NCBI GenBank assembly: GCA_964007475.1
Contig: OZ023273.1
Location: 2,170,001-2,234,000 of the forward strand
DNA length: 64,000 nt
Direction: 5' to 3'
Source of the DNA: Hybos culiciformis
Taxonomy: Eukaryota; Arthropoda; Insecta; Diptera; Hybotidae
Position 1 is the stretch's first letter. Every line of letters begins with the position of its first letter. A program made the translations under genes and the position numbers. The notes beneath the pieces are model-generated. The model saw only the letters and a program-made list of their open reading frames with translations, had not been told where the DNA came from and searched no databases. This document shows positions 53,301 to 64,000 of this stretch, piece after piece.

Positions 53301-54735
53301 CAATACGAACCCAAGTTATTTTTTATCTATCATACACCATTGTCTAAAACCCTAAAACATTACACAGTTTTTTGTGCAAATTTCTTCAAACAATGAATTT
53401 TTCCCTGTTCCCACCTGAGGAACTTGTAACTTATTTAAATAATATTCAAGTGTTCAGGACGAGCATTTAAAAGCTACACAATACTATTTAGATATTTAGA
53501 TATATCCCTATTAATTTCGTAAGACTTGTACATTTGTCCATAATAAAGATATAATACTTTCGAAATTTAACAAAAAAAAACTAAATACATTTTATTTGGC
53601 TATTCAATTTCAATAGAACCTATATGTCCTGGCCATATGTATTAAGTTTCACCAAATAAAAATCTAATATTATTTTCTAGTTCAATAACACACACAACAT
53701 ATTTCTGCCTTAAGTGTATCTCACGTTATGTTTAATAATAATTAAATTATATATTATTGTTGCTATACCAGTAATATGTATTTTGGATCTGGTTATTGAA
53801 CAAATAATTAAGTTTCAAGAATTTCGCTCATTGATAGCAAAAAATATTTTATATTATTTACTTTTTTATAAGGAAAAAATTTATGAAGATAAAGCACAAT
53901 AAAGATGATGACGCAAAATTTGAATTAATAACTTTTAATGGAAATATTGAATGATTAAGTTTGCTGTAGTACAGATTTGGAAAACTTAGCTCTTAAATGT
54001 AACACTTATTTAAGATGATATTATATTTATAGTCAATTTGTCAAAATAAATGATAATTCCCTAATAACTTCATACTTAAGTCACAATTTATCAAAAACTT
54101 AAAATACCTTGAAATAGTTACAAATAATAAATAAGTTTAAGCTATGAACGTTTTTTCAACATTTTAAACTGAACCGCTTATTGAATAATAGTTCGCAATA
54201 ATGAAATCTAATGCTTAAAAGTTTCCTCAAAATTATGGCAAAAAAAACATTGAATAGGTTCTAAAATTAATAAGGATCTTGGTGTCAACAATTCGATCTA
54301 TTCCGATCAATTGATTTTTCCTCATATCTTTACATATCATTTTATATATCCAAAATCGGATGTGAAAAATCTAAGTTAAGATATTTTTATCAAATACCTA
54401 CTTAATATTAAATGCAAACGGGAAAACTAGGAACAAGTCATGATCTCGAAAAACATCGAAAATATATCAAAAATCAATATTTCGTTCCACATTATATTAT
54501 AAGTTTATTTTTAAAATTATCAGTAAGTCGTTTTTATATTTTTACGGCAAATTGATCGCATAATCTCTTTCTAAAAAAAAAAACATATACACCTTACCTT
54601 TAAACACAATACTATTGGTTCCTTCGAGCATCCTCCAATCAAAGTTATTGCACTATTTAATAAACTTTCAGTTTCTTTTTGGCCAAATGAAGATGCCACA
54701 AATAGTAGAGCACATAATATTATTTTTGTAAGCAT
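50322..54735 (-). CDS. Osiris-family (DUF1676) protein, conserved type (3 exons, 234 aa)
   Basis: Exons 54735-54598, 53058-52800 and 50629-50322 join in frame (AAG | GAA; GAA G | CA AGG) into 234 residues. The ATG at 54735 is used: the frame extends seven codons upstream but only to a GTG. The signal peptide is MLTKIILCALLFVASSFG. The cysteine pair is C36 and C44 (GGCSKEPIVLCLK). Exon 2 carries VEISDGIHLIK, a LPIGRAL segment and a textbook DUF1676 core (SLLVDRIARFFGSHTLQFKV). Exon 3 opens with ARGKKKGKKYLLPLLLLFKL and a hydrophobic block at about 143-183 (LPLAIGFLALIAFKALIIGK...), then SYEVVAHPH and AQNMAY (224-229). This is the most family-typical gene in the window and, from memory, closest to an Osi9-like member, not confirmed. 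Introns are 1,539 and 2,170 bases; the second contains a MITE and the N gap. Confidence 0.93.
51295..51556. mobile_element. 262-bp MITE with about 35-bp terminal inverted repeats
   Basis: The left end TGAGCCGTTTATTTTGAAAG continuing into GTGGTTTAAGTCCATTT is matched by an exact inverted copy at the right end (about 51521-51556). The interior is non-coding. It sits in intron 2 of the conserved-type Osiris gene, about 300 bp from the assembly gap. Target duplication is not clear from the flanks. Confidence 0.85.
51794..51849. repeat. Tandem repeat with 29-bp period running into the gap
   Basis: TTTATATTTATTAAAAATAT occurs at 51794 and again at 51823, just before the N run. The gap probably interrupts a longer tandem array. 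Confidence 0.7.
51850..52049. other. Assembly gap, 200 N
   Basis: Exactly 200 unknown bases, probably a fixed-size scaffold gap. True length unknown. It lies within intron 2 of an Osiris gene, so the coding sequence appears unaffected. Confidence 0.98.
52218..52287. repeat. Short imperfect inverted repeat
   Basis: ATCAGGG...ACTTATG and CATAAGT...CCCTGAT face each other around a TATACTAGTATG centre. A roughly 70-bp imperfect hairpin, perhaps a minimal MITE remnant, in the same intron as the 262-bp element. Confidence 0.5.
53277..53350 (-). repeat. Degenerate tRNA-like sequence
   Basis: On the minus strand, TTTTAGACAATGGTGTATGA is followed after about 30 bases by GTTCGAGTCCAACC, similar in spacing to the A and B boxes of the inverted pair near 24 kb. 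Stems do not fold cleanly. Probably a SINE or tRNA relic in intron 1 of an Osiris gene. Confidence 0.35.
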
Positions 54736-54962
54736 ATTTAAAAATATATTTTTCACTTGTCAACAATTATAATATATATAATATATAAATAAATAAAATT
54801 AAAAAAAAAAGTTAACCGTTTAGAATAAAATTTTAGAAATAAATTATCCAAAATTTATTTTATTTTTTTACGGTATATTGCTTTTTTTGTTTTTCCGTTT
54901 TCTCTGATGCGTTCATTCAGAGTTATTATATTAGACTCCTTATATATTGTACAAAGTTAATC

Positions 54963-54970
54963 TATTTATA
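54963..54970 (-). promoter_or_regulatory. Possible TATA box of the conserved-type Osiris gene
   Basis: Minus-strand AAAATATAAATAGAT about 230 bases upstream of the ATG at 54735. A good match to TATAAATA, though it implies a leader of about 200 bases. Confidence 0.35.
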
Positions 54971-56757
54971 TTTTCCTGCTTTGCTTTTATTTTTCATAGA
55001 AATTATATATATTATTTTTAACCTAAGTATATTATCTTTTGCCAACTGACGTTATTGGTCAGAAAGTAAACAACTGACTGTAAGCAAATATGCTAACTTG
55101 ATGGCATTTTATTTCAGTTAACAATTCCAATAAAATAAAAGTGTAATGATAACAACTATTTTCATTGTTAATATCCACACACATTAAGAGTAAAAATGAA
55201 TAAAAAAAAAACTGTTTTCTTTTGAATAATACATAACCAAACTAACTATTCCAGATTTGAATTAATGAAACGTGAGGGTAATATATAAATAACATTAAAA
55301 CGCGCAATATAGAAACTTTCAGTGTAAATTATATTAAAGTTGACAAACCAGTAAATTAAAAAAAAAAAACACAAAACATATAAATATAAATTCATTACAA
55401 TCAGGGAAACTATTAACTATTTTCTATATACTTAACTATAACCAAAATTATAACTAAACATGTTAAAATTTTCAACTCCTTGAATTTGTCACAAAAGAAA
55501 TAATGAATCCTATTTGTGATTTCGGTAATAATTAGTATTATATCTGATGTTCTATGCCAAAACCATGGAGTTTGAATCTGCTTGGATAAATAATTTTTTA
55601 ACTATTAATTTTTGAATAGTTTAAATTATTTTTATAACCGACTAATTTACATAAATCACAAATAATTTAAAAAATTAAGAGAAATTAAAAATTAAGGAAA
55701 ATTAATCTAGCTTAATAAATAGTTTTAAAACATAATCGATGCGCACAGTACTGCCTCTGAACCAGGGCTTTTAGCCTGAATTTTTACGTAGGTAGGACAT
55801 ATAAGAGACTAGAAATGTTTACCATTAAAAAGGCAGTTAAATGTAGATCAAAATATAAATAAAAATAAGCAAAAATGTTAGAAATGTTCTTATTTCTAAA
55901 TCTAATAGTAGCAATCAAAAACATGAAAAATAATTATTACGATATACCTACATCAGTTTGAAAGGTCCTGATTGGGAAATTTTAAACAAATTAGAAAAAA
56001 AAACCAATAAAATTTTCTAATTTATATACAATACACAGAAATGTTATTATTCCAATATTTTTTAAGATGAAAAGAAAGGTTGTTGCTTCAAACAAATTAA
56101 TTTTATTAAACCTGAATATAAATAGGTTGAACTTGAACCTGAAACTTGTATAGCGAACTTCAACGAAATTCTGAAATAATAACATAATACAAATGTTTAT
56201 TTGTTATGTATACCCTCAACTGGAGTGAGCGAATAAAATGATCCATAAAAGTTTATCGCTTTAAGTTAGTTCTGCTTCCATACCACAATTTTTTTTTTAT
56301 ATCTGAACATAGCTTAGAAAAGAAAAACATAATTTTCAAAAATTAGATTTCAGACATTTGCAGAAATACACACAATATATTTTGGATTATATTTAATATT
56401 ACATTTAATAGAATTCTAATAACACGATTATACTATATAAACAGCAATAATAACGATTTAATGATTGTAATTTAACTATTTATTATAATATTTTAAAATA
56501 TTATCATTATTATAAAGAGTACAATATAAATATCATTTTAAATAATTTTAAATTTTTAGTTTTGTAAAGCTTATATTAATATTTTTTAATAATAAATTAA
56601 TCGACTTCAAATTTAATGCATGTGTATATTTGTATTTATTGTATTTATTGTATTTAAATAAAAATAAATACATTATCTCTTTTAACTTTAACTAGACAGA
56701 AAAACTTAATTTCTAAATATCGCATTTTCATTTACCTGCGCTGTTGACATAATTTTT
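54971..56757. other. Intergenic, A+T-rich, no gene seen
   Basis: Spacer between two minus-strand Osiris genes. An open frame at 55991-56185 is low-complexity and unsupported. Confidence 0.45.
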
Positions 56758-58412
56758 CTATCTTATTTCTTTATTTTTTATATCTGTATTATAACCATTA
56801 TAAGGTAAATCAAAATCTCTACCCCAACCGGAATTGCTATGACCGCCAGAAACTACAACTTCATGTGAAGACTCTTTGTTTCCACCACCACTAAGCAATT
56901 TTTTTATTCCAATAATTGATGCTAAAACCAGAGCCAATTTTGAGACGATTAATGCCTTTCCTGCAAGTAATGCCAATGCACCGTAAGCAATTGGAACAAA
57001 TGTTCCTCCCAATAATAATGGTATCATTATGAAAGCACCCTGTCCTTTTTTCTCTTTCTTTTTGCGGCCTTCAAATGAATCATTTTTGTTCCAGCTATCA
57101 GGGAAAATTATCTGTAACATAAATATATAAAAATTAAACAAACTTTTTTCTTGATTCTTTACATAAAATTCAATAAACGTTAACATTTTTTTTGTTCCAA
57201 CTAAGAAGAAAATAGCTCTTTTAAAAATAGCTTGGACCAGCTTTTTTCAATTTAAATGATATTTAATTTGCAAAACATAAATTTACTTTTTATGTAAAAA
57301 AAAAAAGGAGACTAAGCTTGTACAAGAATTGTACATATCTAAAAGTTGTCACAAAATCCTTAAGATCAAAGTGTCATGAAGTAGTTTATGTTGCGATATA
57401 TCGTAGTCCTTTTTGTTTCAAATTACAGATTTATGAAATACAAATTTTATCATATTTATTTTCCTTCAAAAATAGAAAAAAATTTTTCCACTTCATTTGG
57501 TATCATAAATTTTTTTATTTTTTGTTATATTTATAAATTATAATAAAAAGGTTTCAAAATACGATAAAAAGTTGGAGATAAAAATTGGGTCCAGGTATTC
57601 ACAATCTATATAAGAAAATAGGTGTAGTTATATTTTCCTTAAATGAAATATACAATAAAATGGTTAACCATTTATATATCTAGACGACCCTTAAAATTTT
57701 TTTTAATAATACATATATTATTTTAATGTTAATAAAAGTATATATATACAACTACACCACAAGTAGAATGTCCTTTAACATTAAGACTTTAAAATACATA
57801 TATTGGCATTAAATTTTATGTACATATATTATAAATTGAATATGTACATAAGTTATTTATTATGTATTTTTGTTTTAAGATATTCATAAAATATATAGCA
57901 ACCTGAACTTTTCGATTTTGTAGAAATGATAATGCCTTTTCTAATATCAAATTATTTAAAGTAGATTCTTTCTCATCAAGTCCTCTAGGAAGATTTTCAA
58001 TAATATTATTCTCCAAATCATCTTCCTTATCCATGTTATTTCCATTGTAAGCACTTTTATCTTTTATAAATTTAATATCTTCAGTAAAATTTATATCCTT
58101 ATCATAACGTGTGACTTTATCCAAACTAGTAAATAATTTAATTTTTAAACAAACAATAATATTTCTCGGATCCATTGAACATTGATGATATATTTTATAT
58201 ATAAGTGATATATCATTTATTATTGGAATGCTATCAATAATATTATTATTATTATTCTCGTCTGTAGTAAATAAATTGGTATCATTTTTAATACTATTAT
58301 TATTAATATAATCAATTCCTTTATTTTGAATGTTATTAGCATATCTTGATTCAATTATCAAAATATTATTAAAAGTAATATATATAATAAAAATTTTAAT
58401 CAATTTTGACAT
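56758..58412 (-). CDS. Osiris-family (DUF1676) protein with Asn-rich N-terminal linker (2 exons, 287 aa)
   Basis: Exon 1 is 58412-57903 and exon 2 is 57111-56758, joined at phase 0 (CAG | ATA), giving 287 residues. The signal peptide is about 1-21. Residues 26-60 are an unusual Asn/Ile/Asp-rich linker. The cysteine pair is C78 and C88 (YHQCSMDPRNIIVCLK). ENLPRGLDEKEST and a segment ending in SFLQNRKVQIIFP form the DUF1676 centre. FEGRKKKEKKGQG is the basic stretch. The hydrophobic block is at about 197-242 (GAFIMIPLLLGG, then AGKALIVSKLALVLASIIGI). Residues 244-268 are Gly/Ser/His-rich, and FDLPYNGY stands where AQxLAYxxY is expected, so the Ala-Gln pair is lost. The intron is 791 bases. A TATA box is seen about 240 bases upstream. 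It resembles an Osi7-type tail from memory, unconfirmed. Role in cuticle or matrix formation is inferred from the family. Confidence 0.92.
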
Positions 58413-58647
58413 ATTGATATATTAGTTTTTCACTAATTGTACACTTTTTTTTATGATAAATTAAGTAAAAAAAAAACTATTTTTTTATTTTTATAAATTT
58501 TATAAGAACTGCATGAACAGCTTTAATGCAACTGTAATTTTTCAATGCTATTTTAATGATTTTATATAAAAAGTAGTTCTTATCTTTAATAAAATAATTA
58601 ATTGTTGAAACTATTTTAAAAAGAAAATTATAAATTAATAGTTATTG

Positions 58648-58655
58648 TATTTATA
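58648..58655 (-). promoter_or_regulatory. TATA box of the rightmost Osiris gene
   Basis: Minus-strand AATGGTATAAATACAATA about 240 bases upstream of the ATG at 58412, a strong TATAAATA match. The long distance implies a leader of about 210 bases, or a different core promoter closer in. Confidence 0.4.
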
Positions 58656-61600
58656 CCATTTTTTTTTTTTTATATTAAGAAAAATTTTTGATGTGCTCAA
58701 TTTCTTCAATGAAATTATCTTAATTCAATAAAAGAATCTGTGATGCGAAAATCACGCAATTTTGATGCAAACAGATATTTATGATTTTTATTTTCTATAT
58801 CACAAACAATGATGAAGGTGTAAGATTCTCCTAATTTTTAATCTCCCTCTCAGTAATGTTCAGCAAATTCTTGTTATTAAACCACATTATGCAACAATGG
58901 CAATTCGCTGTAAGTCGAAAAACTAAAGCTACAGACACATTGAGAGTTTAATAACATCGTATTCCTTTTCGGGTTAAGATTGAGGAACTGTTTTTTCAAC
59001 CAAAGTTCTAGTGCTAATTCAGAAAGTGAATTTATTTTATGAGGGATTTATTTAACAAGCATACAGCACAGACTTCATAATGTTAGCTTTTTTATATTTT
59101 TTATCCTTTAAAACTAAATATATTGTTCAACAACTAATAGTTTGTTCTCATAATTATAATCTAAGAAACTATTTTTAGTCTTATTTCCCTAAAGGTTTGC
59201 ATCTACTTTAATACATCCAAACTTATTGATAAACAATAATTGTAGAAATTGGCGATTCCAAAAAAAAAAATAAAATAAAACATAACTTATAAATTCAATC
59301 ACATTATATTGTTTTAACTATTATTATATATATGTTATAAATTTTTTGCACGTAATCACTTCATAAAAATATAATGAAAGTTAACTTCTTCATACAGTAT
59401 ACATACAAAAAAGAATTTGTATGTAATTTATTATTCATAATTTTTTTTTTTTTTTGTTAAATTTTTCAGTCTAAATCCGATTTGTGTATTCAAATTTAAT
59501 TGCCGCCATAGCATAGACATCACTTGTAAAAATGCTCTACAAAAATGTATTACAATATAATGAAAAATTTATTTTTAAAAAGAAAAAACATTTTATTTTA
59601 TGGTATAAAATTAAAAATGTGTTTTAAGCAAATAATGTTTGTATAATGTACAAAAAATACGCGTTAAGTTAATTTATTATATTATTATATGTTGACATTG
59701 TTTCAAAGTAGTGATCACTGGAATCAATTTCTCTGCCAAAAAATTGATTTCCGTTTCATTTGGTTAATATGTTTAAGAATTTTTTTTTTTTTTATTTATA
59801 TATAAAATACCATCAGTGTAAAATTGTAATGAGATATTTAATTACAGGTGGGTGTATCAATTACACTCAGTATTTTATTTGTTTATTTGATTTACTTCTA
59901 CTAGCGTAAGTAGATGTAATAAACACATTATTATAAAAAATATCTCAAACAATTAGTTTAGTATTATTTCTACGAAAGATTGATTCATTCAGGGCGAAAT
60001 CTGGCATTACATAGTTTCCTATTAAGATTGAAGTACTTGCATAAATCGCTTGTCTTTAGTAGCCCCATAGGTATGATAATTGAATGTTCTATGGCGCAAA
60101 CAAAGATTCGGCCGGCCTAATGTCATTCCACTTAGGCTATAATCACTTTTATACTAACTTAATAGTACGAATTTGACTTTTTTGTACCAGATAAGTATTA
60201 TATATGTTTCATGGAATTATTCCATTGAGTGTGGACTTATTTCTGTAGCCGTTTCTTTTATTCTAATGACAAAGAGTACTGAAATTAAATACCGAAAGAA
60301 ACGAATTTATAATTTTGACTTAGACTGCAAGAAAGACTGCGCCACTCAGAATGAATACGATGATTTAATATTTTATTCAATATTTGTAAAATCGGATAAT
60401 AATGACGCGACAGTCAAAAGAATGAAAGTGAATAAGTCGTTGACATATTAAAATGGAAATATATATACTCCTTCAATTACAAGGGAAGCCTGATAACAAC
60501 ACCCAAAGAAATATTTTTTGAATTGTTTGCAAATAAAATAAAAAGTAAAAATAAAAATAAAAATCATACCTTCAACAAGTTATATATTTACTTGTACATA
60601 TATAGCAAAACAAATTTAGAATAAAAGCTCTAGAGTACTAATTTATAAAAAACAAAAAATATTAAAGTAAGAATATAACAATATCTGAAAATTGGGTAAT
60701 AAATAATTTAGTTGACTCAGTCATGTTTTTTTCAACTCATTCCTGGTTTAATTTAAAACAACAAAAAAAATAATAAAATTCTCAAATTTATTATTCCAAA
60801 GCTTAATATTTGTATTTTATTAATGTTTTTAGTTATACACATTTTATACCTTTTTGTTATGTAATAATAACATAACCATAATTTTAGTGAAATATTTTCT
60901 TTTTTACATATTTAAATAAATATATTATGTTCATGAACAGTTATATACGTAGTAAATATGTACATAAGCATAAAATTATATCACTGCGTAGTAAACATAA
61001 TTATTTTATTTAAAGTTCAATATTGATTTTTTGTTTTTATTATATGTTCAATGTTAGCAAATAATATATTTTTAAGTTATAACTTTATGTTGGGGCTCAG
61101 CCGGAATTGGAATAGTTTATAATTTTTATCATTTCAAAATCATAATTTTAATATTATATTGATATACAAACAGTATAGAACTCTATTTTTTTTGGTTTTT
61201 AACTGTACTACTGGGCATACAACCATATTGCAAGATTTTTCCAATAACAAAAATTTATTTAAGATTTAATGGCATCAACTTATTATTGAGTATTTTGGTA
61301 ATTTTGTATATTGTGTTATTATATTATTGACTATGTTGAATTTTTTGCATATCTTACTAACTGTATACTATAGAAATATATACAAGTTTTACGCGTCAAA
61401 GCTTTGCTGCTTTTTTCATTCTTGTAAAAATGGAAGGTTTTCTTTTTTAAATGTAAATTTAATAATTAAAATATTTTCAATTTTACTCAGTATAAAAAAC
61501 TTACAAAAAATAGATAATGTAGGTTATGTCATTTAAAGCTTCCGGTTAAATTTAAATAATATGTATAAGCTGTACTTTTACATTGTTTCATTAGCACTAT

Positions 61601-64000
61601 CAAACAATTTTTTTTTTAATTTGTTTAATTATATTATAATAATAATAGAAAAATAAGTGATGTTAATAAATGTTATAAAAATTTATTGTTTTTGACACTT
61701 CAAAAATGAATAATTTACGTGTTATTCAACCCAACATAAATTTTAAGCATTCAAAACATCTAAGAGGCATAAAAATGATTGAAAATGTATGAAAATACCT
61801 ATAGAAAAATTAAAGATTAATTTATAAAAAGAGATTAAAAAACCAAAATTTATTGTTAAAAACAATTTTTTGAAACAAATACAACTTATATAAAAAGTCT
61901 AATCATTGTGATAGCTTTTTCTTAATACTTGATATTCATTCTGACTTGTAAAAGAAAACGTATTGAACTGAAATTAGAAAAATATATTATTCACATAGAT
62001 CAAACATTAAACAAAATAAATTATCATATATATTATAAATTATAAAATAACAGATAGTGTGCAAACCATTATAATGCTTAACTTTATTATAAACCAATAA
62101 TCTAATCTAATCTTTATTTAGCTACCTAAATACAAAAGCCCATAACAAAATATTTTTATCTCTGAAGAAAAAAAATTATTTATTAAAACAGTTTAAGTAA
62201 ATTAAATAAATTTCTATTCACACTTTTTTAGTGTTTAAATTTCACATTAACAAATTTTCCTAAGGCATTAAAAAGAACTTAAATATCACATAGTTAAAAT
62301 TTTCTTGAAATTAAAAGTTAGAAAAATTCAAAACATCACGAAATTATTTCTTTTACATAAATTTAGGCGTAATAATTAGCACCTTCGTTTATACTATGAA
62401 ACATAATATATAAATATTTATAATAATTATAATTATTATTACAGGCATTTTATATCTAGTAAAATATTATGGACAGTAGTTACAACAACATCAATATTAT
62501 GGAGAAGTTATTATTTATATATTGTTTCTTTTTCTAATAAAAGCAATTGGTTTAGTTTAATAAAAAAATCAACTACTTTGATAATCCTTCTACATTAAAT
62601 AAGAATATTTTGAAGAGCAAACATAAAAAAAAACATAAAAATCTCATCAGAATAAAAAATAAAAAACCAGATTCTATACCCTTATAAACAAAATTTATTC
62701 TGAATTTTAGTATAGGTTTTTAAGTTAGCTTTTAGGTTAAAATTCTCTGGAGCATACTATTTGACTGAAGCTAGAGTAATTTCAAGGATAAGATATAATG
62801 ATTGTTAAAGAAACATAAATCACAATAACGTTTTTAAATTAAAATTTCTTAGAATTACATTTTTTTTTGCATTATCACTAGCATATCTGACGGCTACGCG
62901 ATATAACATTGAAAAAAAAAAATTAATTATATAAAAAATATCTGTAACAAATCAAGCTTTGACGGAGGAAAATATATCAGCAAATAATTGAAGCCTTGCA
63001 AAGTACTAAATTATTGATATTTAACAATAATTGCAAGATTTTGAATTCAAGCAAATATTTAAATGTGTTTACTTGTTGGTGATCCTTAATTTAGCTACAC
63101 TTTTTTGTACCGCAATTGCAATAATACTACAGTATAAAAAAAATTCTTCAACTTATATCCGCAAAGACAACAATTTTTTTTAATAAGTTTATGGGCCTAA
63201 TGGTTTCTAAGCTCTGTTAAAAACTTCTGCCCAGATGTATGACTAAAAATTAAATTTAATTTAATAGTTTCGTTGAGTTCCAACAAACGTGTTAATTTAA
63301 TTTCAATCCATTTTTTTCAATCCACTTTCTCCAATCCAAATGTTTATCTTTGATATGTTTTCTAAAACTCCAATCCTTCTTTTGTGTACTTTTTATTCCA
63401 ATGATGAAAAATAAAGTGACAATGCATCTAAAGAACCAACAAGAAACTTTCATTATAAGAATTTATGTCTAGTAGCCATCGGGATTACTAGTAGTCTTAA
63501 AATTAGTAACACTTTCCATCATAATTATTGTCGAATTTAGTTACATCTGTGACTTCTACTACTTTTCCTATTATGTAAGAAAATTTCTTTTTATATTACA
63601 AAATCTATAATGGATTTGAAATTGTTCAAATTATAATACGACTCTTATAATCAATATTAAATAATAATCTTATATATTTATAATATACTTTAATTATTAT
63701 TAATTTATAACGTTAATTTATGCACATTTTATTTTAAAGCTTTTAATTCAATTATAATGTATATTTTGCAATAAATCTAGCAATACAAATTTATTTAAAA
63801 CCCGAAAGCAATTAAATTTAAGAAGAAAATGTTTTATATAATTTTTATGTTCTATCAATATGGTAATTTCGTTACTACCGTAATTAGCTTTCCCATTGTA
63901 ATAAGGTATAACTGAGGTCAAAATACTCTATTATCTAAAAATCAAAAGCAAAAAAATTAAATTCACACATTTTTCAATATAATTAACAAGTAAATGAAAA
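58656..64000. other. Right flank, A+T-rich, no supported gene
   Basis: No Osiris-type exon on either strand. A 92-codon frame at 60173-60451 has somewhat higher G+C but no signal peptide, domain or splice evidence. A second frame at 61327-61536 is low-complexity. The next gene of the cluster is probably beyond the right edge. Confidence 0.45.

Noticed and set aside
54736..54756. Upstream start for the three-exon conserved Osiris gene
   Set aside because: The codon at 54756 is GTG; the first ATG, at 54735, gives a clean signal peptide.
60173..60451. 92-codon open frame on the plus strand
   Set aside because: Composition is slightly more gene-like, but no recognisable family, no splice evidence and no promoter support.

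Overview
This window looks like insect nuclear DNA. It is very A+T-rich (roughly four fifths A+T by eye), has split genes with GT..AG introns, dense poly-A/poly-T and TTA/AT microsatellites, and one 200-base N gap. I see no rRNA, intact tRNA, CRISPR or bacterial operon. The gene content is almost entirely Osiris (DUF1676) genes, an insect-specific family of secreted or membrane-associated proteins normally found as one conserved cluster. I cannot assign the insect order from sequence alone.

I reconstruct nine Osiris or Osiris-like genes and one Yellow/MRJP-family gene. From left to right: a minus-strand Osiris first exon at 1.6-1.9 kb that runs off the left edge; a small plus-strand Osiris-like gene without the cysteine pair (9730-10456); a tail-to-tail minus-strand Osiris-like gene (11618-12812); an eight-exon yellow-family gene on the plus strand (18570-21534); a minus-strand Osiris gene with a Gly-rich tail (26125-28776); a 13.4-kb gene-poor stretch; an intronless plus-strand Osiris gene (42148-42960); then four minus-strand Osiris genes in a row (44023-45786, 46967-48451, 50322-54735, 56758-58412). 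Every junction was checked for GT/AG and reading frame. For two genes the apparent upstream start is GTG or TTG, so the first ATG was used.

The Osiris proteins share a plan: signal peptide, a two-cysteine motif in exon 1 (C-x8-10-C in most), a central acidic/amphipathic segment, a basic Lys/Arg stretch at the exon junction, a 40-50 residue hydrophobic block with a GKALIVxKIAL-type core, and often a C-terminal AQxxAY motif. Osiris proteins are linked to cuticle and apical matrix formation, and Yellow proteins to cuticle pigmentation, so co-location of the two is functionally suggestive but unproven.

The intergenic and intronic DNA holds small inverted-repeat elements that look like MITEs (15.5, 17.7, 26.8 and 51.3 kb). 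It also holds an inverted pair of tRNA-like sequences around a poly-T core (23.8-24.2 kb), a diverged tandem repeat (3.0-3.4 kb) and possible decayed transposon protein fragments.
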